This document shows positions 21,010-32,192 of a stretch of 64,000 nucleotides of DNA, in pieces. The position numbers and the translations under genes were made by a program. Within the stretch, counting starts at the first letter, position 1, and each line of letters starts with the position of its first letter. The DNA is from Semisulcospira habei. Taxonomy: Eukaryota; Mollusca; Gastropoda; Semisulcospiridae. Below the pieces are notes generated by a model that did not search any database, was not told the DNA's origin, and saw nothing but the letters and a program-made list of their open reading frames with translations. Location of the stretch: positions 50,543,323-50,607,322 of the forward strand of contig BTPG01000004.1 in assembly GCA_036245525.1 (NCBI GenBank), written 5' to 3'.

Positions 21010-22297
21010 ACTATCTTTGAAGGTTTATATAATGGCTGTGTGTCAGGTGTAGGAAATGGACCAACTGATACTTCCAAGGCAGTGATAGGTCAGCTTTGAA
21101 GGTTTATATAATGGCTGTGTGTCAGGTGTAGGAAATGGACCAACTGATACTTCCAAGGCAGTGATAGGTCAGCTTTGAAGGTTTATATAATGGCTGTGTC
21201 AGGTGTAGGAAATGGACCCCAAGGCAGTGATAGGTCAGCTTTGAAGGTTTATATAATGGCTGTGTCAGGTGTAGGAAATGGACCAACTGATACTTCCAAG
21301 GCAGTGATATGTCAGCTTTGAAGGTTTATATAATGGCTGCGTGTCAGGTGTAGGAAATGGACCAACTGATACTTCCAAGGCAGTGATAGGTCAGCTTTGA
21401 AGGTTTATATAATGGCTGTCAGGTGTAGGAAATGGACCAACTGATACTTCCAAGGCAGTGATAGGTCAGCTTTGAAGGTTTACATAATGGCTGTGTCAGG
21501 TGTAGGAAATGGACCAACTGATACTTCCAAGGCAGTGATAGGTCAGCTTTGAAGGTTTATATAATGGCTGTGTGTCAGGTGTAGGAAATGGACCGACTGA
21601 TACTTCCAAGGCAGTGATAGGTCAGCTTTGAAGGTTTATATAATGGCTGTGTGTCAGGTGTAGGAAATGGACCAACTGATACTTCCAAGGCAGTGATAGG
21701 TCAGCTTTGAAGGTTTATATAATGGCTGTGTGTCAGGTGTAGGAAATGGACCAACTGATACTTCCAAGGCAGTGATAGGTCAGCTTTGAAGGTTTATATA
21801 ATGGCTGTGTCAGGTGTAGGAAATGGACCAACTGATACTTCCAAGGCAGTGATAGGTCAGCTTTGAAGGTTTATATAATGGCTGTGTGTCAGGTGTAGGA
21901 AATGGATCAACTGATACTTCCAAGGCAGTGATAGGTCAGCTTTGAAGGTTTATATAATGGCTGTGTCAGGTGTAGGAAATGGACCAAGTGATACTTCCAA
22001 GGCAGTGATAGGTCAGCTTTGAAGGTTTACATAATGGCTGTGTCAGGTGTAGGAAATGGACCAACTGATACTTCCAAGGCAGTGATAGGTCAGCTTTGAA
22101 GGTTTATATAATGGCTGTGTCAGGTGTAGGAAATGGACCAACTGATACTTCCAAGGCAGTGATAGGTCAGCTTTGAAGGTTTATATAATGGCTGTGTGTC
22201 AGGTGTAGGAAATGGACCAACTGATACTTCCAAGGCAGTGATAGGTCAGCTTTGAAGGTTTATATAATGGCTGTGTCAGGTGTAGGAAATGGACCAA
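21010..22297. repeat. Minisatellite, 75-79-bp unit, about 16 copies (left part)
   Basis: The unit includes CTTTGAAGGTTTATATAATG and AGGTGTAGGAAATGGACCAA. Length differs by loss of TGTG or a short deletion. The array continues after the LINE at 24425-24640. Confidence 0.95.
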
Positions 22298-24424
22298 CGC
22301 GATGGAATACCGCCAGAGATCTGGAAACATGGAGGCCCAGCATTGCACAACAAGCTCCACGACCTCTTTCTCTGCTGCTGGGAGGAAGGAACACTACCAA
22401 AAGATCTCCGTGATGCAGTCGTTATCACCCTGTACAAGAACAAAGGCGAGAAGTCTGACTGTTCCAACTATCGGGGAATTACCCTGCTGTCCATTGCTGG
22501 GAAAATCCTTGCAAGGCTGCTCCTGAATCGGCTGGTACCTGCCATCGCTGAAGACCAACTCCCAGAGGGCCAGTGTGGCTTCAGAGCAAACAGGAGCACC
22601 ACCGATGTGGTCTTTGTGCTGAGACAGCTACAGGAGAAGTGCCGCGAGCAGAACAAAGGGCTGTACGTAACATTTGTCGACCTAACAAAAGCATTCGACA
22701 CTGTGAGCAGGCAAGGCATGTGGCAAATCCTGGAGCGACTTGGCTGTCCCCCAAAGTTCCTCAACATGATTGTCCAGCTACATGAGGACCAGCAAGGCCA
22801 GGTCAGACTCAACAATGACCTCTCACAACCATTCCCTATTCTCAACGGCGTAAAGCAGGGCTGCGTGCTGGCACCGACCCTCTTCACCATCTTTTTTAGC
22901 ATGATGTTGAAGCAGGCCACAGTGGACCTCGATGATGACGATGCAGTGTACATCAGGTATCGTCTCGATGGCAGCCTGTTCAACCTCAGACGACTGCAGG
23001 CCCACACGAAAACCCTAGACCAACTGATTCGTGAGCTGCTTTTTGCTGATGATGCTGCCCTCGTTGCACACACAGAGAGAGCCCTGCAGCGCATCACGTC
23101 TTGCTTCGCAGATGCTGCCCAGCTCTTTGGACTCGAGGTCAGTCTGAAAAAGACAGAGGTCCTCCATCAGCCGGCACCCAAGACAGTGTATCGCCCTCCT
23201 CACATCACCATTGGCGAGTCTGAACTAAAGTCAGTGCACCAGTTTACTTACCTTGGCTGCATTATCACGTCGGACGCCAAGCTGGACAAGGAGCTTGACA
23301 GCAGGCTGGCAAAAGCGAACAGCGCTTTCGGGCGACTTTTCAAGCGGGTGTGGCACAATCAACAGCTGAAAACAGGCACCAAGATCAGCGTGTACAGAGC
23401 TGTGGTCCTCACCACCCTGCTGTATGGTTCCGAGTCCTGGGCCCCCTACCGCAGCCAACTACGACTCCTCGAACGCTTCCACCAGCGCTGCCTGCATACC
23501 ATCCTGGGCATTCACTGGAGTGACTATGTCACCAACGTCGAGGTCCTTGAACAGGCTGAAACTGTGAGCATCGAGGCTTTGCTGCTGCGGACACAGCTCC
23601 GCTGGGCGGGGCATGTCTCCAGGATGGAGGATCATCGCCTACCAAAGATCACCCTGTTCGGCGAGACCCCCACCCTGGTCTGCCCTGGAGGACTTGGGTG
23701 GGGTTAACTACTTTTTAGTTCCCAGGGTCACCCTGGTCAGCCCCACAGGGTGAGTTTTTCTCTCTATTCTGGGGCATGTGTTTCTGTCTACCCTTTGTCC
23801 ATTCACCTGTATTTGCCTTTTTAAAACTCTCCCTACTGTCTGCACTGCCTGTAGCTCTTGATATTGGATGTGTGTTGCTAAATGGTCTTAGCTTTATTTA
23901 GGCCCCATGTGTTAGGTTTATTTAACGTATTTGACCGGCTGGCGACATACATTCAATGTTCTGTTTAGGTTTTTTTTCACAAGCAGTGCAGGCACGTCCT
24001 GAGAAAGCCTTGTTGCTGTCGGGACGTTCAGCAATGTACAATCATGTTCGGCGAGCTTGCTACTGGACACCGTGACAGAGGGGCACCAAAGAAGAGATAC
24101 AAAGACTGTCTCAAGAAGTCACTTAGTGCCTGCCAAATCGACCACCACCAGTGGTCTTCGCTTGCTGCGGACCGTGACACCTGGCGCTCCACCATTTACA
24201 AGGCAGCTGTCTCCTTTGAGGACTCTCACAGAGCTAGCCTTAAGGACAAGCGGCTCAGGAGAAAAAACAGAGATGCCGCAGCTCAGAACCCTGGCCATAC
24301 CTTCCCCTGCAGCCACTGCGGTCGAACCTGCCTGTCTCGGATTGGCCTCCGCAGCCACGAACAAGCCTGCAGACGCCGTGGGCAACTCCTATAAAATCTT
24401 CGTTCGCGAAGTCAAGCCAAGAGA
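22298..24424 (+). mobile_element. LINE (copy 2) with C-terminal zinc finger, split by SINE
   Basis: The reverse transcriptase frame at 22289-23707 is nearly intact: GKILARLLLNRLVPAI, then QCGFRANRSTTDVVFVLRQL, FVDLTKAFDTVSRQG, NGVKQGCVLAPTLFTIFF and RELLFADDAALVAHTERALQ with the FADD catalytic pair. The C-terminus continues after a SINE at 24056-24394: ELATGHRDRGAPKKRYKDCL and a CCHH-type finger (CSHCGRTCLSRIGLRSHEQAC-like). The 5' part (endonuclease) is absent. Both borders lie inside the 75-79-bp array. LINE clade undetermined. Confidence 0.9.
23666..24044 (+). mobile_element. SINE-like retroposon, copy 1
   Basis: A 379-bp insert interrupts the LINE frame between LFGE and LATG. It is flanked by the exact 11-bp duplication TGTTCGGCGAG (23655-23665 and 24045-24055). 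The 3' end is GCAATGTACAATCA. A second copy is at 27610-28002. No clear tRNA head was seen, so a truncated LINE 3' end is an alternative. Confidence 0.9.
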
Positions 24425-24640
24425 GGTCAGGTGTAGGAAATGGACCAACTGATACTTCCAAGGCAGTGATAGGTCAGCTTTGAAGGTTTATATAATGGCT
24501 GTGTGTCAGGTGTAGGAAATGGACCGACTGATACTTCCAAGGCAGTGATAGGTCAGTTTTGAAGGTTTATATAATGGCTGTGTGTCAGGTGTAGGAAATG
24601 GACCGACTGATACTTCCAAGGCAGTGATAGGTCAGCTTAA
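24425..24640. repeat. Minisatellite, 75-79-bp unit (right part)
   Basis: About 2.7 further copies of the unit at 21010-22297, resuming directly after the LINE 3' end. Confidence 0.93.
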
Positions 24641-25620
24641 TTGGCACCTTCTCAGGTCCCAAGCTAGTCTATCACGACTGATCTATCTCGCTGTGGCATC
24701 TTAAGGGTTAATGTGTTAATGGGTATTTTGCTGTCACTTTTGGGGACAAAAAGTGCACATTTTTACATATGCATCATATTATTTTAAACAAATTTATGAG
24801 CTAACAGTGTAGCACCCATTTTATTTTACGCAAACGTTGAGACTATTAGGTACCCATTATTTACTTCTTATTGCCATAAGAGTGGTATTATTTTTTCCAT
24901 ATATAGTATAAGTAATGGCGTCTAGTTTGAAATTTATGTTTTAACACAGACGTTTTAAATTTAAACAGATTTTTTTAAAAATAGGATTGTCATGTGATAT
25001 TATGGAATGTATGATTACAGAAAAAAAAGTTATTGCTGAAAGAGTTCCTTTTGTTTTCATTCCTAAGTCAAACGACCAATCTCTTGAGCGCAAAGTGTAC
25101 CATGTGACCTCGCAACAAAAAACCTTGCAGCAACTAATGGAGGACTTCTTGTAGCCCTCTTTGTGATGCTTCCTGGATACCAGTTTGTTCCATAAAAGAG
25201 CACCAAATCTTTCTAAAATGCAAAGTTACTTAGCATTGTTCGAAACAATAGGCACGTTACTGGAGTTGTCTATAGCACACATTTGCAGCAATACATACAT
25301 AATATAAACCACTAAAGAAAGAACTTTTGATTCACAACAGCACATCAGCATCATATGCAACTATTTTACTGAAAAAAATCTTAAGTCTTTTGGGGCAAAC
25401 AGTCACTCACCTCTTTCACTGCATTGCTCGGACAATTTTTGTAGACAGGGCTGCTGGTCATGCAGACGGCAACGTCAAGAAAGATCTTGCATTGCGTCAT
25501 ATGCCCATTATATTTATGCGACACATATTAACTTGACATCAGTCATGCCAGGTATGATACTGGAAAAGATTTCAGCTTAATTTCTTTTATATAACATAGT
25601 GGAGAAAGGAAAACAAATAC
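24641..25620. other. AT-rich intergenic DNA
   Basis: A partial family A MITE (GTCCCAAGCTAGTC, ending GGGTTAATGTGTTAA) occupies the first 80 bp. Nothing else is recognisable in this stretch. Confidence 0.5.
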
Positions 25621-25623
25621 ATT

Positions 25624-25790
25624 AATTATTGGTAGCATGGATTTGCTGCACGGACCCTTGTAGGTCTGAGGGAGGTCAAAGTAACCATTGTACCTCGAAG
25701 GCCTTTGGCGTACAATGGTTACTTTGACCTCCCTTAGGCCTACAAGGGTCCGTGTAGCAAACTCCTTCTACCAATAACTTATGTAACATA
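25624..25790. repeat. Long near-perfect palindrome (family I)
   Basis: Core arms of about 46 bp (GGAGGTCAAAGTAACCATTG and complement) meet around CTCGAAGGCCTTTGGC. Weaker complementarity extends outwards to ATTGGTAG on both sides. Confidence 0.8.
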
Positions 25791-27609
25791 TATGGATCAG
25801 ATGGTGTTAGATCAAATGTGTTAAAATTATGCGCTGAACAACTGTACAGAATTCTTTGCTATATTTTTATGTCACTTACCCAGTGTGTCATTCTCTGTTC
25901 GTGGAAGACCTCTTGTATTGTCCCCATGCCAAAAAAGCAAACTGTATCTGTGAGGAATGATTTAAGACCAGTTGCTCTTACCTGTGTGTCATGAAGGTTT
26001 TTGAGAGGGCTGTTCTTTCACATTTTCAAATGCAGGTTTCTGATTTTATGGACCCCTTTCAGTTTGCTTACAGAAGGCAAAGAGGTGTTGATGATGCCAT
26101 TTTGCATGTTGTAAACATCTACTCTCATTTAGAAAAAAACAGGAGCCTCCATTCGACTGATGTTCTATGATTTTTCGTCTGCTTTTAACACTATTCAGCC
26201 ACACATACTCGCTTCCAAACTAGTTCACATGAACATAAATGCCTCTACCATTCTTTGGGTTTTGGACTATCTCACTAACCACCCACAGGATGTCAAAATT
26301 AGTTTGGATCTAATCTCAGATGTACTTTTTACAAACACCGGTGCACCACAGGGGACTGTCCTGTCGCCTTTTTTGTTTTCTTTGTACACAGCAGACTGTA
26401 AAGCTACTCATGTCGACTGTGTCATGGACAAATACGCCGACGACATGGCACTGACAGGTCAGATTACAGATGAGGACGACGGACACTATCGACAGGAGAT
26501 CGACAACTTTGTACATTGGTGTGATAAAAACTATCTTGAATTACATGTTGGCAAAACAAAAGAGATGATCATATATTTTCAGGAAAAACAAACATCATCC
26601 TGATCCTGTTGTCATCAAGGGAACAGAAGTTGAGCTTATAGAGTCCTACAAGTATTTAGGTGTTCTTTTTGACAATGCACTCAACTGGAAACAAAACACA
26701 TAGGCTATTGTGAAAAAAAAACGCATACCCGTCTTTACTGTTTGAAAAAGCTCCGATCATTTCATGAAAGCACTCAGCTTGTTATGTGTTGAGTCATAGT
26801 CCTAGTATATCACACCAGACGCACGCACGTAAGGTTCTTTTAAATAAACTTTATTCAGCTGCAACCCGTCACACGTGGCTTAAGGATGTAGACTACACTT
26901 GAGTAACAGTTCCAACAATATTTTATTTCAGCGATGCAATCTCCACACAATGCATTCCCAAATGCACCAACACTGATACAATGTCTCCTATGCGAAATAT
27001 CAACACTGGCGACACAATATTTCTCATACAATGTACACCACCATTACGCTGCGTCTCTCACGATGTACACCCTATACGGGCCACGTACCTACGATAAACT
27101 GTGTCCCTACAACTGACAATGCATGACAATGTACACACGTGCTTCATAGCACCATCTTTTATAGTAAAACAACTTTCCAGAACAATCCACCGAATTTACA
27201 CAACGCAACCAATCAGAACACGTAACTGAAACTCATAAATATTAAATAAAAAGAACTTTCTAGAATAAACTGAAATAGTCTACAAAAATTCGACTGCTAA
27301 TTTCAGCCCCAAATCCCAGTGTGTAATGACGTCACACAAGAGTATGGCAGACAGTTCACGACCTTTCATAAAACACACTGACTGGCTGCTAAATTCACAC
27401 GCACGGAAAACAACTGACTAAAAATAAAAATGAATTTTTCATTAAAATGCATTTTTTTAAAAAATACTTACCGATGGTATTACACATAGGAAATAGCTCT
27501 TAGCTAGCCTAATTTTAGCCCAAATTTGGTTGTGTCCGTATACGGTATCGTTGGCAGGAGTGGGGCGCCATAGACCAGGTCACAACCCGAATAGCTTCCC
27601 CTTCTTCCC

Positions 27610-28002
27610 GGCCCCACCCGGGTCTGCCCTGGGGGACTTGGGTGGGGTTAGGTATTTTTTAGTTCCCAGGGTCACCCTGGTCAGCCCCACAGGGTGGGTT
27701 TGTCTCTCTATTCTGGGGCATGTGTTTCTGTCTACCCTTTGTCCCTTCACCTGTATTTGCCTTTTTAAAACTCTCCCTACTGTCTGCACTGCCTGTAGCT
27801 CTTGATATTGGATGTGTGTTGCTAAATGGTCTTAGCTTTATTTAGGCCCATGTGTTAGGTTTATTTAATGTATTTGACCGGCTGGCGACGTACATTCAAT
27901 GTTCTGTTTAGTTTTTTTTTTTTTTTCACAAGCAGTGCAGGCACGTCCTGAGAAAGCCTTGTTGCTGTCGGGACGTTAAGCAATGTACAATCAATCAATC
28001 AA
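27610..28002 (+). mobile_element. SINE-like retroposon, copy 2
   Basis: A 393-bp insert flanked by the exact 14-bp duplication TTCCCCTTCTTCCC (27596-27609 and 28003-28016). The tail is an (ATCA)n run. The inverted repeat at the other end of the same element (about 34000-34070) is the empty site. Confidence 0.93.
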
Positions 28003-28084
28003 TTCCCCTTCTTCCCATCCGGTACAAGATTACCCGGCATACATCAGTTTAGTTTCTTAGCGAACTGCGGCAAGCGGGGCCGGT

Positions 28085-28200
28085 GGGAGGGACCTTCGAG
28101 TAATACCATCGGTAAGTATTTTTCCAAAAAATGCATTTTAATGAAAAATTCATTTGTTTTCTCAAAACACATTACCGATGGTATTACACATAGGAAGAAT
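28085..28200 (-). repeat. Internal complementary region of DIRS-like B
   Basis: It contains ATACCATCGGTAAGTATTTT next to CTCAAAACACATTACCGATG, that is, complements of both element ends side by side. Confidence 0.8.
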
Positions 28201-28312
28201 CCCAAAGAGGAGGTGGGTGCCGCCATAGTGCCCCTACTGCCAACGACACAGCCCTCAGACCCGCCCTCCCGCAGCAAACTCCTGATAATTTTAGCTAAGA
28301 TACTTACGGCGC

Positions 28313-29440
28313 CTATGGCGCTGGGAGGGAGTGTTGCGCCGTTGCGATGTCTCCCACCAGCGTGAGGTTCTGCCGCTGGGTGGAGAGGTCCCTCAGGTAG
28401 AATCGGGCAAATGTGGACTCAGCTCGCCATCCCACTGCCGCCACATTGTCTTTGACTGCACAGTTGCGGTCGAAAGCGAGACTTGTGGCCATGGCTCTGA
28501 CCTCGTGCGCCCTGATGTGCATACGTTGGGCCGCTTCTGGTGCGAGGTCTTGGTAGGCCGAGCGGATCACCCAGCAGATCTATGAGGAGATGGTCTGGGC
28601 TGATATGTCCTGTCTACCTGGGGACAAATAGGCGGGTACGTCCTCTGCGCAGAGTTTTGGTCCGTCGCAGGTACACCCGTAAGGCTCTCACCGGGTCCTG
28701 TTGTCTGGTCTCCCGGGTGGAGTCTGTCACACGTAACGGGCGAATGGTCATCATCTGTGGGGTCGTCAAGGGCGACCGCGTCTTAGCCAGGAAGGATGAT
28801 TCAGGAAGCAGTTGTACGGAGCCGTCTGTCCGGAACTGCAGGCAATCTGAGCGTGTGGACAGCGCGTGAAGCTCACTGACCCTGGAAGCGGTAGCTAGGG
28901 CCAATAGGAAGCACGTCTTTCGAGTTACGTCCGGCAAGCGCGCCAACTGCAGGGGTTCAAAACGGACGGAGTTGAGCCACGTCAGCACCCAAGGTAGGTC
29001 CCATCTAGGTAACAGCGAATGCAGCGCCGGGCGTTGTAGACCGAAGTGCGCCATGAGATCAGCGAGGTCTTTGCAGGCACCAGGATCTGTTCGGCCCAGA
29101 TGACGGTAGGTGTTTGCAATCATTGCAAGGTATCCCCGAATGGTAATAGACGCCAATCTCTGGAAGTTGAAAAGCCAGAGGAAGAACTCCGCCAACTGGG
29201 GCATCGTCAAATCAGTGGGGGGTAGGTTGTTGTCACCACACCAGTCGCAAAGCACTCTACACTTTCCCTCATAAACTCGTCTGGTAGAAGGTCTGCGCGC
29301 AGTAGCGATAGCTTCCACAGCCGCACAAGAGAAGCCTCTTCTGGCGAGGGCTTGCCGCACAACCTCCAAGCGTGGAGGAGGAGCCGCTCTGGGCAAGGAT
29401 GAAACAGCGGCTGTCGTGGTTGCTTGAGCATCGTGCGAGG
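28313..29440 (-). pseudogene. Tyrosine recombinase of DIRS-like B
   Basis: The N-terminal core-binding part is at about 29440-29050 (RRPSTRRVYEGKCRVLCDWC). The catalytic part has [13 protein letters not shown] (Arg I), AHEVRAMATSLAF (His and Arg II) and [10 protein letters not shown] (Tyr). One stop/frameshift at 28614 separates the two halves. Its start overlaps the methyltransferase frame in another reading frame, an overlap also present in copies A and D. Confidence 0.85.
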
Positions 29441-29914
29441 CGTGGGGAGCTGTAGTGGCGGGCCCGTGGCTAGGTTCAGCAGGTCCGTCGTCCACGACTT
29501 GGTCCAGCAGAAGGGCGCCACCAGAAAAAGGATCGTGTTGCAGCCGCGGAGCTTGAGGAGGACTTTGGGAACCAGTACCGACGGGGGATAAGCGTAGGCG
29601 ACGAGCCCGTCCCAGGGAATGGAAAGCGCGTCGACTGCCCAAGCTAGTGGATCTGGCACCGGCGAGACGAACAGCGGTAACTGGTGGTTCCAACGAGTGG
29701 CGAAAAGGTCGATCATGGGAGGCTCCCATCTGGCCCCGATCATCTGGAAGATGTCCGGGCGTAGCGTCCACTCGGTGTGGAGAAGCTGTCCGCGTCGTGA
29801 CAGGGAGTTGGAGAGTACGTTGAGATGCCCCGGAATGTGTCTGGCCCTCAGAGTGATGCCCCGATCTTCGCACCAGCGAAGCAGTTGGTAAAGGAGGATG
29901 CACAGTGAGGGCAA
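29207..29914 (-). pseudogene. Methyltransferase-like C-terminal domain of DIRS-like B pol
   Basis: The segment contains [20 protein letters not shown] and [20 protein letters not shown]. This matches the region after RNase H in DIRS1-group elements that is described as a DNA-methyltransferase-like domain. It continues the RT/RNase H frame after a stop near 29950. Catalytic competence cannot be judged. Confidence 0.65.
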
Positions 29915-29953
29915 GAGCGTACCGCCCTGTTTCTGTAGATAGGCGACAACTGT

Positions 29954-31606
29954 TCAGTTGTCGGACAGCACGAGTATCTCCTGTCCCCGGAGTTGAGAGT
30001 CCCACGTCAGCAAGGCCTGCCAAACCGCCTTCAACTCCAACCAGTTGATGAGACGGGTCAGAAGATCATGGGGCCAAGAACCCGATGCTGTTGTGAACGA
30101 CGGCAGAAGGTGAGCTCCCCAACCGGTGAGACTTGCATCGACACAGAGGGACAATTGGGGAGGCGGAGTATAAGGCGGGACTCCCGAGGCCAGCCAGGTG
30201 GGGTCCGCCCAACGCATCAGGTGTGGACGTAACATCGGGAGCACTGGAATCAGAGCGTCGATGTCGTCCTTCGAGGGTCGCCAATGAAGGAGCAGGTGCA
30301 ACTGCAGAGGTCGGGAGTAGAGGCGTCCCAGGGGAAGCAGGTTGGCGGCTGCACTCATCAAGCCCAGTAGCTGTAGCCACACCCGTGCAGAGACCTTGTC
30401 TTGATGTGCCACTTGCCGCGCCAGATCGCTGATTTTCCGGATACACGCCTCCGTGAGCCGGACTACGTTGAGGTCGGTGTGGAACTCCATTCCAAGGTGA
30501 ACAAAGCAGCGGGACGGCGAGAGGTCGAACTTGCCCTCGTTGACGATGAACCCGAGGAAGTCTAGCAGATCTAGGAGTGCATCTCGGTCCCTCTCCAGAA
30601 CGGAGTCCACCTGGTTTCGAAGAAGGAGATCGTCGAGGTAGTTCGATGTAGGACTTGAGCTCGTCTGTCTGGCCCTGGCAACGACAGCGTCCATGATCCT
30701 GGTGAACACCCACGGGCTGAGGTTGAGACCGAAGGGCAGGGCGTGAAACTTGTAGACGACCCCGGAGAAGGCGAAGCGAAGGAAGCGTCTGGACGCCGGA
30801 TGCATGGGAACATGGAGGTAAGCGTCGGACAGGGCGAGACTGATGGCAAAGTCCCTTGGCTGCACCGTGGAACGAAGGGCTCAAGTGGTCTCCATACGAA
30901 ATGGCGGGGCGACGAGGAACTTATTCGGGGCGGAAAGGTCGATTACCGGACGCCACTTGCCCTCCGGCTAGGGAACGACAAACAGACGACTGTAGAAGGC
31001 TGGGGAACCGTTCCGTCTGACCACCTCCGTGGCGTTCTTCTGGAGTAACGCGGCCACCTCGTTGCGTAGCGCCTCGGCCCTCAGCGGATCCGCAGGCACC
31101 GACGTCCAAAGTGGAGACCGGCGCAGTGGCGGGGGAGACCGGAACGACAGCTGTAGTCCTTGGCAAACGGTCGACAGAATCCACAGGTCGTCGGGAAACA
31201 GCAACGTCCAAGCGGCGCTGTGTAGAGCTAGCCTCCCGCCGACAGGAGACCCGGGAGCGGTCCGCGGAGGCGTGGTCGGAAGGCAGTCAGCGGGCCCTAC
31301 CTCGCCCAAAGGGACGTCGGGCAGGTCTAGGCCAAGCAGGGACGGGGGCGTGGGGGGAGGGGGGGGGGGGGAGACGTCCACGGCTAGTGAAGGGGCGAGC
31401 GGAGGGTCTGGAGGTCCGCAAGACTCTACCCACAGGCCTGCGGGCTGGAGGAAAGCGGGGTGGAGTGACGCGGGTGGGCCACAAATCCTTACTTGACTCC
31501 TTGACCGACTGCCAGTGTGGACCGAAGAGGAGTTCGTTGCCGAGAGGGGCACGGCGCAGCTGGTTCTTAATCTCCAAGGGAAGGGAGCAGACTTGTAATA
31601 CTGCAT
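29954..31606 (-). pseudogene. Reverse transcriptase-RNase H of DIRS-like B
   Basis: The N-terminal part is in 31606-30968 (GGRLALHSAAW to FYSRLFVVP). After a stop, the palm domain has [18 protein letters not shown] and [11 protein letters not shown] (YLDD catalytic motif) in 30865-29954. RNase H residues follow: LCVDASLTGWGAHL (Asp), LELKAVWQAL (Glu) and VLSDN (Asp), where the frame ends. Two interruptions lie near 30968 and 30880. Confidence 0.88.
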
Positions 31607-32192
31607 CTCGACGCATCAGGTCACAATTTGCCGCCGCCGTCATAGCGTTGACGGAGGTGTGGTAAGCCGCCCGGTTGCAAGAAAACAGTCAAAGCTAATA
31701 TGTCGGCTAAGAGAGGGGCGATGGTAGGGTTCCACGCTTCTTCGACCCGTCGTACTATGGCCTGAGTTGCCAAATCCAAAAATCCTGCAGAAGCGAGTGC
31801 ATTGCGGATGAGTGTCGCCGTCTGAGTCAGTCCAGGAGAGAAGACCGATCGTCGGAGCAGGCCGGCACAGGACACCGCCGAAGGATCCACCGGCAGGAGA
31901 GGACAAGCGAAGGCTTGAGAATGACCTGCGTACCACTTCTGCCTGAAGGTTATCATCAGGTCTGCCAGCCACTTGTTGTCGGAGAAGAATCCAGCATCCC
32001 CGAGGGATCCCTGAAGCAGGTGTGCAGAAAGGGCGTCACGGATGTCCCGAAACCCAGGGGGCTGCGGCAGAGACTTGAATCACTTAGCGTGCAGCTCCGC
32101 GTCCACAAACGCCGAGGCTCTCTTCTTAACCGGGGGAGAAGGAGGGCAGTCTTCAGCAGGTAAGGAAGCCGCAATAAGACGAGCAGCTTCGT

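Noticed and set aside
22468..23097. 209-codon minus-strand frame inside the LINE
   Set aside because: The plus strand encodes RT motifs with the FADD catalytic pair; the minus frame is a shadow.
30743..31665. Plus-strand open frames opposite the DIRS-like B polymerase
   Set aside because: They are GC-rich shadows of the minus-strand RT and gag regions, which carry recognisable motifs.
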